In this document: piece by piece, positions 41,876-49,730 of the stretch
How the letters are laid out: every line of letters begins with the position of its first letter
Position numbering within the stretch: position 1 is the first letter of the stretch
Assembly: GCF_001999765.1 (NCBI RefSeq)
Contig: NZ_KV908326.1
Span: forward strand, 122,239-186,238
Direction: 5' to 3'
Source of the DNA: Sinomonas mesophila
GTDB lineage: Bacteria; Actinomycetota; Actinomycetes; Actinomycetales; Micrococcaceae
DNA length: 64,000 nucleotides
Made by a program: the position numbers and the translations under genes
The notes under the pieces: generated by a model
Database searches by the model: none
Seen by the model: only the letters and a program-made list of their open reading frames with translations
What the model was told of the DNA's origin: nothing

Positions 41876-44010
41876 GCTGGGAGACTACCCCCTTCCCCCT
41901 GCGCGGCATCGGTCCGCGGGCTCGCCGGGGCCGGCTCCTCGCGGACGACGGCGGCGCCTCCCGCCGCGACGATCCCGCCGAACGCCTCGCCCGAGAGCAG
42001 CTCGGTGCCGGTCGCGGCGAGGGGCAGGTCGCGGTCCGTGTGGTTGAGCGCGAAGAGCCAGCCAGTGCCGTCCGTGCCGCGGCGGCGCACAAGCTCGAGC
42101 CCGGGCTCCACGGGGCGCGCGCCAGCGCCCGCCGTGTCCGACGCGCCCGCCCAGGCTGCGGGGGCGACGCCGGACTCGGCCACGAGCGCGTCGACGAGCG
42201 AGGCGAGGCCGGCCGCGTCCGGGCGGGTCGCCAGGTACCAGGCCGCGCCCGAGCCCACCTCGCGCCGGGTGAGGGCCGGCACCCCGGCGAGCGGCCCGCC
42301 GTCGACCTTCCGCACCGCCGTCGCGCCCTCGAGCCGGAGGTCCTCGGCCCACAGCGTCGCGGACGTGCCGTCGTCGAGCGCGAGCGCCTCGCCCGCCAGG
42401 AGCGGGAAGAACTCCTCGCTCCGCACGCCGAGGAGCTCCCGGAACGCCCCGGGGTAGCCGCCGAGGCGCACGCGGTCGTCGGGGTCCACGATCCCGCTGA
42501 AGTAGGTCACGAGGACGGTGGCGCCGGCCTCGGCGGCGGCGGCGATGCGCCCCGCGGCGTCGTCGTGGACGAGGTAGAGCGTGGGGACGAGGACGAGGGA
42601 GTAGCCCTCGAGCCTCTGGGAGGGGTGCACGAGGTCGGCCGTGATGCCCCGCCGCCACAGCTCGCGGTGCAGCGCGCGCACGAGGTCGAGGTAGCGCACC
42701 TCCTGGCTCGGGTGCGAGTCGAGCTCGGCGGCCCACCACGCCTCGTAGTCGACGACGATCGCGGCGCGGGACTCGACGCGGCTGCCCACGACCTCCTCGA
42801 GGCGGCGCAGCGCGCCGCCGAGCGCGACGACCTCGCGCCACACCCGGGAGTCGGTCCCCGCGTGGGGGACCATGGCCGAGTGGAACTTCTCCGCGCCGGC
42901 GGCGCTCTGTCGCCACTGGAAGAACATGACGGCGTCGGCGCCGCGGGCCACGTGCGCGAGTGAGTTCCGCAGCATCTGGCCAGGGAGCTTGGGGCGGTTG
43001 CGGGGCTGCCAGTTCACGGCCGAGGTCGAATGCTCCATGAGCATCCACGGCGCGCCGCCCGCGACGCCGCGCGTGAGGTCGGCGCTGAAGGCGAGCTCGA
43101 TCTCGCTCTCCGGGTCGGCGGCGACGAGGTAGTGGTCGTTGGCGACGACGTCCATCGCGGGCGCCCAGTTGAAGTAGTCCAGGAGCTTGGTCGCGGACGT
43201 GGCCATGAAGTTCGTTGTCGCTGGGATGCCCGGCGCGGCCTCGGCCAGGACGGCGCGGAGGGCGAGGTAGAAGTCCTTGAAGGCCCACGAGCTGAAGCGG
43301 TGGAAGTCGAGCTGCTGGGTCGGGTTGAGTTGGGCCGGGGCTGCGCGGGGCGGCTCGACTTCGTCGAAGGACGCGTAGTGCTGGGACCAGAAGGCCGTGG
43401 CCCAGGCGCGGTTGAGCTCCTCGACGGTCCCGTAGCGGCGCTCGAGCCACGCGCGGAAGGCCGCGGCGTCCTCCTCGCCGTAAAAGTGGCTCACGTGGCA
43501 GCCGAGCTCGTTGTCCACGTGCCACAGCGCAAGGGCGGGGTGGTCGCGGTAGCGCTCGGCGAGGGCGCGCGTGATGCGCAGGGCGTGCTCGCGGTAGGCG
43601 GCGGCGTTGGGGGAACAGTGGCGCCGGGACCCCTGGCCGAGCACCGTGCCCTCCGCCGTGACCGGGAGGATCTCGGGATGCTTGCGCACGAGCCACGCGG
43701 GCGGGGCCGCCGTGGGCGCGGCGAGGGCCGCCTTGATGCCGGCCGCGGCGAGCCGGTCCACGACGGCGTCGAGCCAGGCGAAGTCGTAGCTGCCCTCCTC
43801 GGGCTCGAGCAGCGCCCACGCGAAGATGCCCACGCTCACGAGGCTCACGCCCGCCTCGCGCATGAGCGCGATGTCCTCGATCTGGACGTCCTCGGGCCAC
43901 TGCTCCGGGTTGTAGTCGCCGCCGAAGGCGATGCCCGCTGGGAAGGTGCGCAGCGTGGCGAGTGAGGCGTGCGGGGGACGCGCCGGAAGGGGCGGGGGAA
44001 CCGGTGCCAT
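41872..44010 (-). CDS. Beta-galactosidase, GH42 family
   Basis: 712 residues, ATG 44010 with a GAGAGGA site. The GH42 TIM barrel starts FGGDYNPEQWPEDVQIED. The general acid/base Glu is in WHVDNELGCHVSHFYGEE and the nucleophile Glu in PWMLMEHSTSAVNWQ. A trimerisation domain (VVDYEAWWAAELDSHPSQEV) and a C-terminal beta domain follow. It has no signal peptide, so it acts inside on imported galactosides, or possibly on arabinosides as some GH42 enzymes do. Coupled to the LacI gene and divergent from the sugar importer. Confidence 0.94.
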   Translation of the reverse strand: MAPVPPPLPARPPHASLATLRTFPAGIAFGGDYNPEQWPEDVQIEDIALMREAGVSLVSVGIFAWALLEPEEGSYDFAWLDAVVDRLAAAGIKAALAAPTAAPPAWLVRKHPEILPVTAEGTVLGQGSRRHCSPNAAAYREHALRITRALAERYRDHPALALWHVDNELGCHVSHFYGEEDAAAFRAWLERRYGTVEELNRAWATAFWSQHYASFDEVEPPRAAPAQLNPTQQLDFHRFSSWAFKDFYLALRAVLAEAAPGIPATTNFMATSATKLLDYFNWAPAMDVVANDHYLVAADPESEIELAFSADLTRGVAGGAPWMLMEHSTSAVNWQPRNRPKLPGQMLRNSLAHVARGADAVMFFQWRQSAAGAEKFHSAMVPHAGTDSRVWREVVALGGALRRLEEVVGSRVESRAAIVVDYEAWWAAELDSHPSQEVRYLDLVRALHRELWRRGITADLVHPSQRLEGYSLVLVPTLYLVHDDAAGRIAAAAEAGATVLVTYFSGIVDPDDRVRLGGYPGAFRELLGVRSEEFFPLLAGEALALDDGTSATLWAEDLRLEGATAVRKVDGGPLAGVPALTRREVGSGAAWYLATRPDAAGLASLVDALVAESGVAPAAWAGASDTAGAGARPVEPGLELVRRRGTDGTGWLFALNHTDRDLPLAATGTELLSGEAFGGIVAAGGAAVVREEPAPASPRTDAAQGEGGSLPA

Positions 44011-44093
44011 GTGTTCCTCTCGGGAGGCCACGGGCCCGGCGGAGGGGCTCCTGCCCGTGGAGCGGTCACGGGTTTCGGCTCCGGGAATTTCTC

Positions 44094-44131
44094 GGAAAAC
44101 GCTTGCCCGTGATGGGTACCTCAGTTATTGT
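44094..44131 (+). promoter_or_regulatory. Importer promoter with LacI-type operator
   Basis: -35 TTGCCC (44103-44108), 17-base spacer, -10 TATTGT (44126-44131). GGAAAACGCTTGCC (44094-44107) overlaps the -35 and resembles a LacI-family operator (central CG, 5 of 7 paired positions). It resembles the better palindrome at 51901. Confidence 0.55.
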
Positions 44132-44199
44132 AACGATTCAGAGTGGTCCACGCCACAGTGGAGCAGGCCACCCGCACCCATTCGAGCAAGGAGGCTCCC

Positions 44200-45489
44200 A
44201 TGATCAGCAGAAGGTCCTTCCTCACCACCGTCGCCCTCGGTGCCGGCTCCGCCGTCGCCCTCTCCGCGTGCGGCGGGGGCGGCTCCTCCGCCGGCCAGAC
44301 CGGCAGCGCCGGGAACCCCGTGACCATCAACTACACGTGGTGGGGCAACGACGATCGCGCGGAGCGCACCCGCAAGGCCATCGCCCTCTTCGAGTCCAAG
44401 AATCCCGACATCAAGGTCAACGGGAACTTCACCGACTTCGCCGGCTACTGGCAGAAGCGCGCCACCGAGGCGGCCGGCGGCGGCCTCCCGGACGTCATGC
44501 AGTGGGACCTCTCCTACCTCCGGGACTACGCCCAGCGGAACCAGCTCATGGACCTCGGCCAGCTCAGGATCGACACGAGCGGCTTCGAGAAGACCCTTCT
44601 GCCCTCTGGCCAGATCCGCGGCAGGCAGTATGGCATCCCCACGAGCACCAACGCCTTCGCCGTCTACTACGACCCGGCCAAGCTCGCCGAGATCGGCGTC
44701 GCCGAGCCGGGCGGCACGTGGACGTACTCCGAGTACAAGGCCTGGCTCGCCGAGGTCGGCACCAAGGGCGGCGGCAGGTACTTCGGCAGCACCGACTTCA
44801 CGGGCATCTGGTGGCAGTTCACCATCTGGCTCCGCCAGCGGGGCATAGAGGCCTTCACCGAGGACGGCAAGCTCGGCTTCTCGAAGGACGACCTCAAGCA
44901 GTGGTGGAGCCTCGCCGGCGACCTGCGAGGCACGGGCGCCATCGTCCCGGCCGACCGCGCCGTCCAGCTCAAGCCCAAGAGCCCCTTCGGCTCCAACGTC
45001 TCCGCCTCGGAGAACACGTGGGACAACTTCATGGCCGGCTACCTCAAGGACTCCGGCGCGAAGGAGCTCAAGCTCGTCCCGGTCCCCTCGGACGACGCCG
45101 ACGATCTGGGCCTGTTCCTCAAGCCGACGATGCTCATGGTCGCGAGCGCCAAGACCAAGTTCAAGGACGCCGCCGGCCGGTTCATCGACTTCATGGTCAA
45201 CGACCCCGAGGTCGGCCAGATCTTCAAGACCTCCCGCGGCGTCCCCGCGTCCAAGACCCAGCGCGAGGGCACGACCTTCGAGGGCGCCGACAAGGCCGTC
45301 GTCGACTACGAGACCTCGATCGCCAAGTACCTCAAGGACGCCCCGGAGCCGCCCATCGTCGGCTTCGGAACGCTCGAGGCCGCGTTCCTGCGGGTCAACG
45401 AGGAGCTCAACTACGGCAAGCAGACCGTCGACAGCGCCGTGGACCAGTGGTTCAAGGAAGCCGAAGACGTCATCAAGCAGAACTCCTGA
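44200..45489 (+). CDS. Sugar ABC transporter substrate-binding lipoprotein
   Basis: 429 residues from ATG 44200, with AAGGAGG five bases upstream. The N-terminus ISRRSFLTTVALGAGSAVAL followed by SACGGG shows a twin-arginine motif and a lipobox, so it is likely a Tat-exported lipoprotein. The body is a family-1 binding protein (TINYTWWGNDDRAERTRKAI, QWDLSYLRDYAQ, YGIPTSTNAFAVYYD). It is the first gene of the importer operon and probably binds a galactoside or oligosaccharide cleaved by the divergent GH42 enzyme (inference). Confidence 0.94.
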   Translation: MISRRSFLTTVALGAGSAVALSACGGGGSSAGQTGSAGNPVTINYTWWGNDDRAERTRKAIALFESKNPDIKVNGNFTDFAGYWQKRATEAAGGGLPDVMQWDLSYLRDYAQRNQLMDLGQLRIDTSGFEKTLLPSGQIRGRQYGIPTSTNAFAVYYDPAKLAEIGVAEPGGTWTYSEYKAWLAEVGTKGGGRYFGSTDFTGIWWQFTIWLRQRGIEAFTEDGKLGFSKDDLKQWWSLAGDLRGTGAIVPADRAVQLKPKSPFGSNVSASENTWDNFMAGYLKDSGAKELKLVPVPSDDADDLGLFLKPTMLMVASAKTKFKDAAGRFIDFMVNDPEVGQIFKTSRGVPASKTQREGTTFEGADKAVVDYETSIAKYLKDAPEPPIVGFGTLEAAFLRVNEELNYGKQTVDSAVDQWFKEAEDVIKQNS

Positions 45490-45538
45490 GCCTGCCCAGG
45501 ACCCCTCCCACAGCGACCCCCCGACCTAGGAACCTCTC

Positions 45539-46486
45539 GTGACACTGACCCTGACCCGACGCAGGGGCGTGGAGACCGCCCCGCCGGCCCGCCGAGCCGG
45601 CCAGCGGGGCGCGGACATCCGCGCCGGATACACGTTCCTGCTGCCCTGGCTGCTGGGCTTCATCCTCCTCGCGGTGGGGCCCATGCTGTCCTCGCTGTAC
45701 CTGTCCTTCACGGACTACAACCTCTTCGAGGCGCCCACGTGGATCGGCCTCGAGAACTACACCGACCTCTTCGCCGACGACCGGTTCCTCCAGTCGGTCC
45801 AGGTCACCCTCTCCTACGTGGTCTTCGGGACCCCGCTCAAGCTCGCCGCCGCGCTCGCCGTCGCCCTCCTGCTCAACAACGCGACGCAGGGCCAGGGCTT
45901 CTACCGCTCGGCCTTCTACGCGCCGAGCCTCATCGGCGCGTCGGTCTCGATCGCGATCGTGTGGAAGGCGATGTTCGGGGACGACGGCCCCGTCGACCAG
46001 GGCCTGGGCTTCTTCGGCATCCACCTCGGCGGCTGGGTCGGCAACCCGTCCATGACGATGCCGATGATGATCCTGCTCACCGTGTGGCAGTTCGGCGCCC
46101 CGATGGTCATCTTCCTCGCGGGCCTCAAGCAGATCCCGACGGAGCTCTATGAGGCGGCGTCGATGGACGGCGCCGGCCCCTGGCGGAAGTTCGTGAACAT
46201 CACGTTCCCGATGCTCTCCCCGGTCGTGTTCTTCAACCTCCTGCTCGAGACGATCCACGCGTTCCAGATCTTCGCCTCGGCCTACATCATCTCCAACGGC
46301 GAGGGCGGCCCGGCCGGATCGACCCTCTTCTACACCCTCTACCTCTACCTCAGGGGCTTCAGCGACTTCAGGATGGGCTACGCGTCCGCGATGGCCTGGC
46401 TGCTGGTGATCGTCGTCGGCGTCATCACGCTCCTGTTCTTCCGCACGTCGAAGTCCTGGGTCCACTACGGCGGTGACGCACGATGA
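45539..46486 (+). CDS. Sugar ABC transporter permease, MalF type
   Basis: 315 residues, GTG start. Six membrane helices begin with YTFLLPWLLGFILLAVGPML. EAA loop: LYEAASMDGAGPWRKFVNIT. It lies 49 bases after the binding-protein gene, with its stop overlapping the next permease by 4 bases. Confidence 0.94.
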   Translation: MTLTLTRRRGVETAPPARRAGQRGADIRAGYTFLLPWLLGFILLAVGPMLSSLYLSFTDYNLFEAPTWIGLENYTDLFADDRFLQSVQVTLSYVVFGTPLKLAAALAVALLLNNATQGQGFYRSAFYAPSLIGASVSIAIVWKAMFGDDGPVDQGLGFFGIHLGGWVGNPSMTMPMMILLTVWQFGAPMVIFLAGLKQIPTELYEAASMDGAGPWRKFVNITFPMLSPVVFFNLLLETIHAFQIFASAYIISNGEGGPAGSTLFYTLYLYLRGFSDFRMGYASAMAWLLVIVVGVITLLFFRTSKSWVHYGGDAR

Positions 46487-47427
46487 GCACCATGACCCCT
46501 ACGAGGCGGGAAGCGATGTCCGCACCGAGCACGGTCCCCGCGGCCGAGTACAGCACCACGGCCGAGTACAACCCCAAGCCGGAGACCACGCTGGGCCGGA
46601 CCCTGCGGTCGGTGGCCTTCCACACCGCGGCCCTCGCGCTCGTCGCCGTCGTGCTCTACCCGGCGCTGTGGATGATCACCTCCTCGCTCAAGCCCAACAG
46701 CGAGATCATCGGCAACCCGGCCCTGTGGAGCGAGAACTTCAGCCTCGACAACTTCGTCACCGCGCTCGACGGGATCGGCGGCGTCACGACCGCGCAGTTC
46801 TTCACGAACTCGCTCATCCTCGCCGTCGGCTCCGTGATCGGCACCGTGCTCTCGGCGTCGGTCTCCGCCTACGCGTTCGCCCGGATCACCTTCCCCGGGC
46901 GGAGCATGTTCTTCGGGATGATGATCGCGACGCTCCTGCTGCCGTTCCACGTCGTGATCATCCCGCAGTACATCATCTTCCAGCAGCTCGGCCTCGTGGA
47001 CACCTACGTCCCGCTGCTGATCGGCAAGTTCCTCGCCGCGGACGCGTTCTTCGTGTTCCTCATGGTCCAGTTCATGCGCAACCTGCCCCGCGACCTCGAT
47101 GAGGCGGCCCGCATCGACGGCGCCGGGCACGTGCGGATCTTCGGCTCGATCATGCTCCCGCTCATGAAGCCGGCGCTCATCAGCTCCTCGATCTTCGCGT
47201 TCATCTGGAGCTGGAACGACTTCCTCGGCCCCCTGCTGTACCTCAACACGCCGGAGAAGTACCCGCTCCCGCTCGCGCTGCGCCTCTTCGTGGACCAGAC
47301 GCAGAGCTCGGACTACGGGGCCATGATCGCCATGAGCGTGCTCGCGCTCCTGCCGGTGCTCGCGTTCTTCCTCGTGTTCCAGCGCTACATCGTCGAGGGT
47401 GTCTCGACCCAAGGGCTCAAGGGCTGA
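46483..47427 (+). CDS. Sugar ABC transporter permease, MalG type
   Basis: 314 residues. After a variable N-terminus the first helix is FHTAALALVAVVLYPALWMI. EAA loop: LDEAARIDGAGHVRIFGSIM. It ends 1 base before the DUF624 gene. No ATPase gene is present in this operon either. Confidence 0.94.
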   Translation: MSTMTPTRREAMSAPSTVPAAEYSTTAEYNPKPETTLGRTLRSVAFHTAALALVAVVLYPALWMITSSLKPNSEIIGNPALWSENFSLDNFVTALDGIGGVTTAQFFTNSLILAVGSVIGTVLSASVSAYAFARITFPGRSMFFGMMIATLLLPFHVVIIPQYIIFQQLGLVDTYVPLLIGKFLAADAFFVFLMVQFMRNLPRDLDEAARIDGAGHVRIFGSIMLPLMKPALISSSIFAFIWSWNDFLGPLLYLNTPEKYPLPLALRLFVDQTQSSDYGAMIAMSVLALLPVLAFFLVFQRYIVEGVSTQGLKG

Positions 47428-47428
47428 C

Positions 47429-48067
47429 ATGGCCGCCGCAGCCCGCGCTGACCGTCCCGGTTCGCACCGTCCCGCCGGCCGCATCCCGCGGCCGGCGGGC
47501 GACGCCGTCGTCAACCGCTTCGCCCTCTTCTCCGAGATGCTGCTCGGAGGGGTGATCGTCCTCGTGCTGTCCCTGCCGCTCGTCACGGCGCCGGCCGCGT
47601 TCGCCGCCGGCGCCGAGCAGCTGCGCCGGCACCTCGAGGGCCGCGCGGACTCCCCGCTCGTGCTCCTGCGGCTCTTCCGCGAGGCGCTCGCGGACACGTG
47701 GCGCCTGGGCGCGGCGACCGCAGGGGCGGGCGCCGTCGTCGTGCTCAACCTCCTGCTCGCGCTCACGGGCATGCTGCCCGTGCGCGGCCTCGTGCTGCCG
47801 GCGACGGCGGTGCTCGCCGCCGTGCTCCTCGTCGCCTTCCTGCGCACGACGGCGTCGTGGCGCCCCGAGCGCGGATGGCCGGCCGCGCGCGCCGAGGCCC
47901 GGGCGATGCTCGGGCGCGACTGGACCGGGAACGTGCTCCTGGCCGCCGCGGTGGGCCTCGCGGCCGTGTTCGTGTGGATGCTGCCGGCGCTGCTCGCCGT
48001 CGCCCCGGGGACCCTCGTGCTCGCGGCGGTGTCCGTCCGCTACCGGGCGCTGTCCCGGTCGGCGTAG
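47429..48067 (+). CDS. DUF624 (YesL-like) membrane protein
   Basis: 212 residues, about five membrane helices (FSEMLLGGVIVLVLSLPLV, AGAGAVVVLNLLLALTGML and others). DUF624 proteins are frequently encoded in sugar ABC operons; their role is unknown. ATG 47429 follows the permease stop by one base and has CAAGGG upstream. Family assigned from layout and context. Confidence 0.72.
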   Translation: MAAAARADRPGSHRPAGRIPRPAGDAVVNRFALFSEMLLGGVIVLVLSLPLVTAPAAFAAGAEQLRRHLEGRADSPLVLLRLFREALADTWRLGAATAGAGAVVVLNLLLALTGMLPVRGLVLPATAVLAAVLLVAFLRTTASWRPERGWPAARAEARAMLGRDWTGNVLLAAAVGLAAVFVWMLPALLAVAPGTLVLAAVSVRYRALSRSA

Positions 48068-48072
48068 GCGGC

Positions 48073-49386
48073 GTGCGCCCCGACCCGCGCCTCGCCGACG
48101 ACCCTGCCCGGCAGCGCTGGCACCATGTGCTGCGCCTGCGCGACTATCGCCTCTACCTCGTCCTCCAGCTCGTGGCCTCGGCCGGCGTGTGGATCCAGCG
48201 CCTCGCCCAGGACTGGCTCGTCCTGCAGCTCAGCGGCAGCCCGGCCGCCGTCGGCGTGGCCGTCGCCGCGCAGTTCATCCCCATGCTCGTGCTCGGGCCA
48301 GCGGCCGGCGTGCTCGTGGACGCCCTGCCCAAGCGCCGAGTCCTCGCGTGGACTCAGGGCATCGGCCTGAGCCTCGCGGCGGCCCTCGGCATCCTGGCCG
48401 CCATCGGCCAGCTCGGGCTCCCCGCCGTGTACGCGAGCTGCGTGCTCCTCGGCGTCGTCGCCGCCGTCGACGGCCCCGCCCGGCAGGTCCTCGTGAGCGA
48501 CGTCGTCGGCGACGCGATGCTGCCCACCGCCGTCGCCCTCAACAACGCCATGGGCCAGCTTGGCGCGATGCTCGGCCCCGCGCTCGGCGGGCTCATCCTC
48601 GCGGGGCCGGGCGCGGCGGCCGCGTTCGGGGCGAATGCCCTGTGCGGGGTGGCGGGGATCGCCCTGCTGCTGTCGCTGCGGAGCCCGGCGCTGCGCCTCC
48701 CCGCCTCGCGGAGGACGGGGACGCGGACGACGGCGCCGCCCGGCCCGGGCGGGGACGGCGCCGCTCGCTCGGGGAGGGCGCCTGCGATCCTGGCCGGGAC
48801 CGTGTACATCCTCCGGCGGCCAAGGCTGCTCGCGACCGTCGCGCTCTCGGGGTGCATGGGGGCGTTCGGCATGAACGGGCCCGTCGTGCTGACGGCCTTC
48901 GCCGAGGACGTGTGGCACAGCGGTGCCGCGGGCTTCGGCCTGTACAACACCGTCGCGGCCGTGGGTGCGGTGGCCGGGTCCCTGCTCGGGGCCCGGCTCC
49001 GGCTCACGACCCAGCCGCGGCTCGTCCTCGCGGCCGCCGGCTTCGGCCTGGCCCAGGGAGCCGCGGCGCTCATGCCGACGGAGGGGCTCTTCGTGGCCGT
49101 GCTCGTCCTGGTCGGGGTCGCGACCCTCGTGTACCTCTCGGCCGCCGGGACGAGCGTCCAGCTCGCGGCCGAGCCCGCCGTCCGGGGCCGCGTCATGGCC
49201 GTGTACCTGCCGCTGCTCATGGGTGGGCACGCCCTCGGCGGCCTCCTGACCGGGTGGCTCACGGAATGGCTCGGCGTGCGTGCGGGGCTTGTTGCGACGG
49301 GAGCCCTCGCGGTGTTCGCGGCGGGTCTGACTGCCGCGGCGCTGTGGCGGCTGCGCCGGTCTGCGGGCAGGTTTCCCCAGAACTAG
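48073..49386 (+). CDS. MFS transporter, MFS_3/EntS-like
   Basis: 437 residues from GTG 48073, six bases after the DUF624 stop. It has about twelve membrane helices, with typical EntS-type segments LRDYRLYLVLQLVASAGVWI, LAQDWLVLQLSGS, DGPARQVLVSDVVG and AEPAVRGRVMAVYLPLLMGG. It probably exports a small compound. The substrate is unknown. The last codons contain the left arm of a long inverted repeat. Confidence 0.87.
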   Translation: MRPDPRLADDPARQRWHHVLRLRDYRLYLVLQLVASAGVWIQRLAQDWLVLQLSGSPAAVGVAVAAQFIPMLVLGPAAGVLVDALPKRRVLAWTQGIGLSLAAALGILAAIGQLGLPAVYASCVLLGVVAAVDGPARQVLVSDVVGDAMLPTAVALNNAMGQLGAMLGPALGGLILAGPGAAAAFGANALCGVAGIALLLSLRSPALRLPASRRTGTRTTAPPGPGGDGAARSGRAPAILAGTVYILRRPRLLATVALSGCMGAFGMNGPVVLTAFAEDVWHSGAAGFGLYNTVAAVGAVAGSLLGARLRLTTQPRLVLAAAGFGLAQGAAALMPTEGLFVAVLVLVGVATLVYLSAAGTSVQLAAEPAVRGRVMAVYLPLLMGGHALGGLLTGWLTEWLGVRAGLVATGALAVFAAGLTAAALWRLRRSAGRFPQN

Positions 49387-49462
49387 ACTCTGGGCGGCGG
49401 GGTGCCGGGGGATTCTCCCGGTGTGTCGGCCACGGCGGGGCGCTTTTTGTGGGGAAACCTGC
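49367..49462. repeat. Inverted repeat with 13-bp perfect arms
   Basis: GCAGGTTTCCCCA (49367-49379) and TGGGGAAACCTGC (49450-49462), 70 bases apart. The left arm is inside the end of the MFS gene. A T-run (49444-49448) just precedes the right arm. CCGGG/CCCGG pairs inside the loop. Confidence 0.7.
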
Positions 49463-49534
49463 ACGGCCTGAGGCGTCCGACCGCCGCCATGCGGATGACA
49501 GTAGCGTCCGATGACCGGACCGCGGCGGACGGAA

Positions 49535-49575
49535 CTCCCCGGCTTGGGCGTACTGAGCTCCCCAACTTTAGGCGT
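49535..49575. repeat. Two-copy imperfect tandem repeat
   Basis: CTCCCC-N2-CTT-N-GGCGT occurs at 49535-49551 and CTCCCC-N2-CTT-N2-GGCGT at 49558-49575, a 23-base period. Similar phrases occur in other Arthrobacter-type intergenic regions as far as I recall. Function unknown. Confidence 0.4.
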
Positions 49576-49659
49576 CAGCCCGCGTCGCTGCTGGGTTCGC
49601 GATGCTGCGCAGCGGCCGGGAGGACTCGAAGGAGGGGGAGCTCCGGCAGGGGTAGAGGC

Positions 49660-49719
49660 GCCCCGTGTTTCGGAGAATGCCCCGTCCCAGAGCAGGGGGT
49701 TTTCTCCGAAACACGGGGC
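49660..49719. terminator. Bidirectional terminator-like hairpin, 18-bp perfect arms
   Basis: GCCCCGTGTTTCGGAGAA (49660-49677) and its exact complement (49702-49719) around a 24-base loop that itself pairs CCCC with GGGG. It lies between the convergent MFS and oxidoreductase genes and probably ends both transcripts. Confidence 0.7.
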
Positions 49720-49730
49720 ACAAGGCGCCC

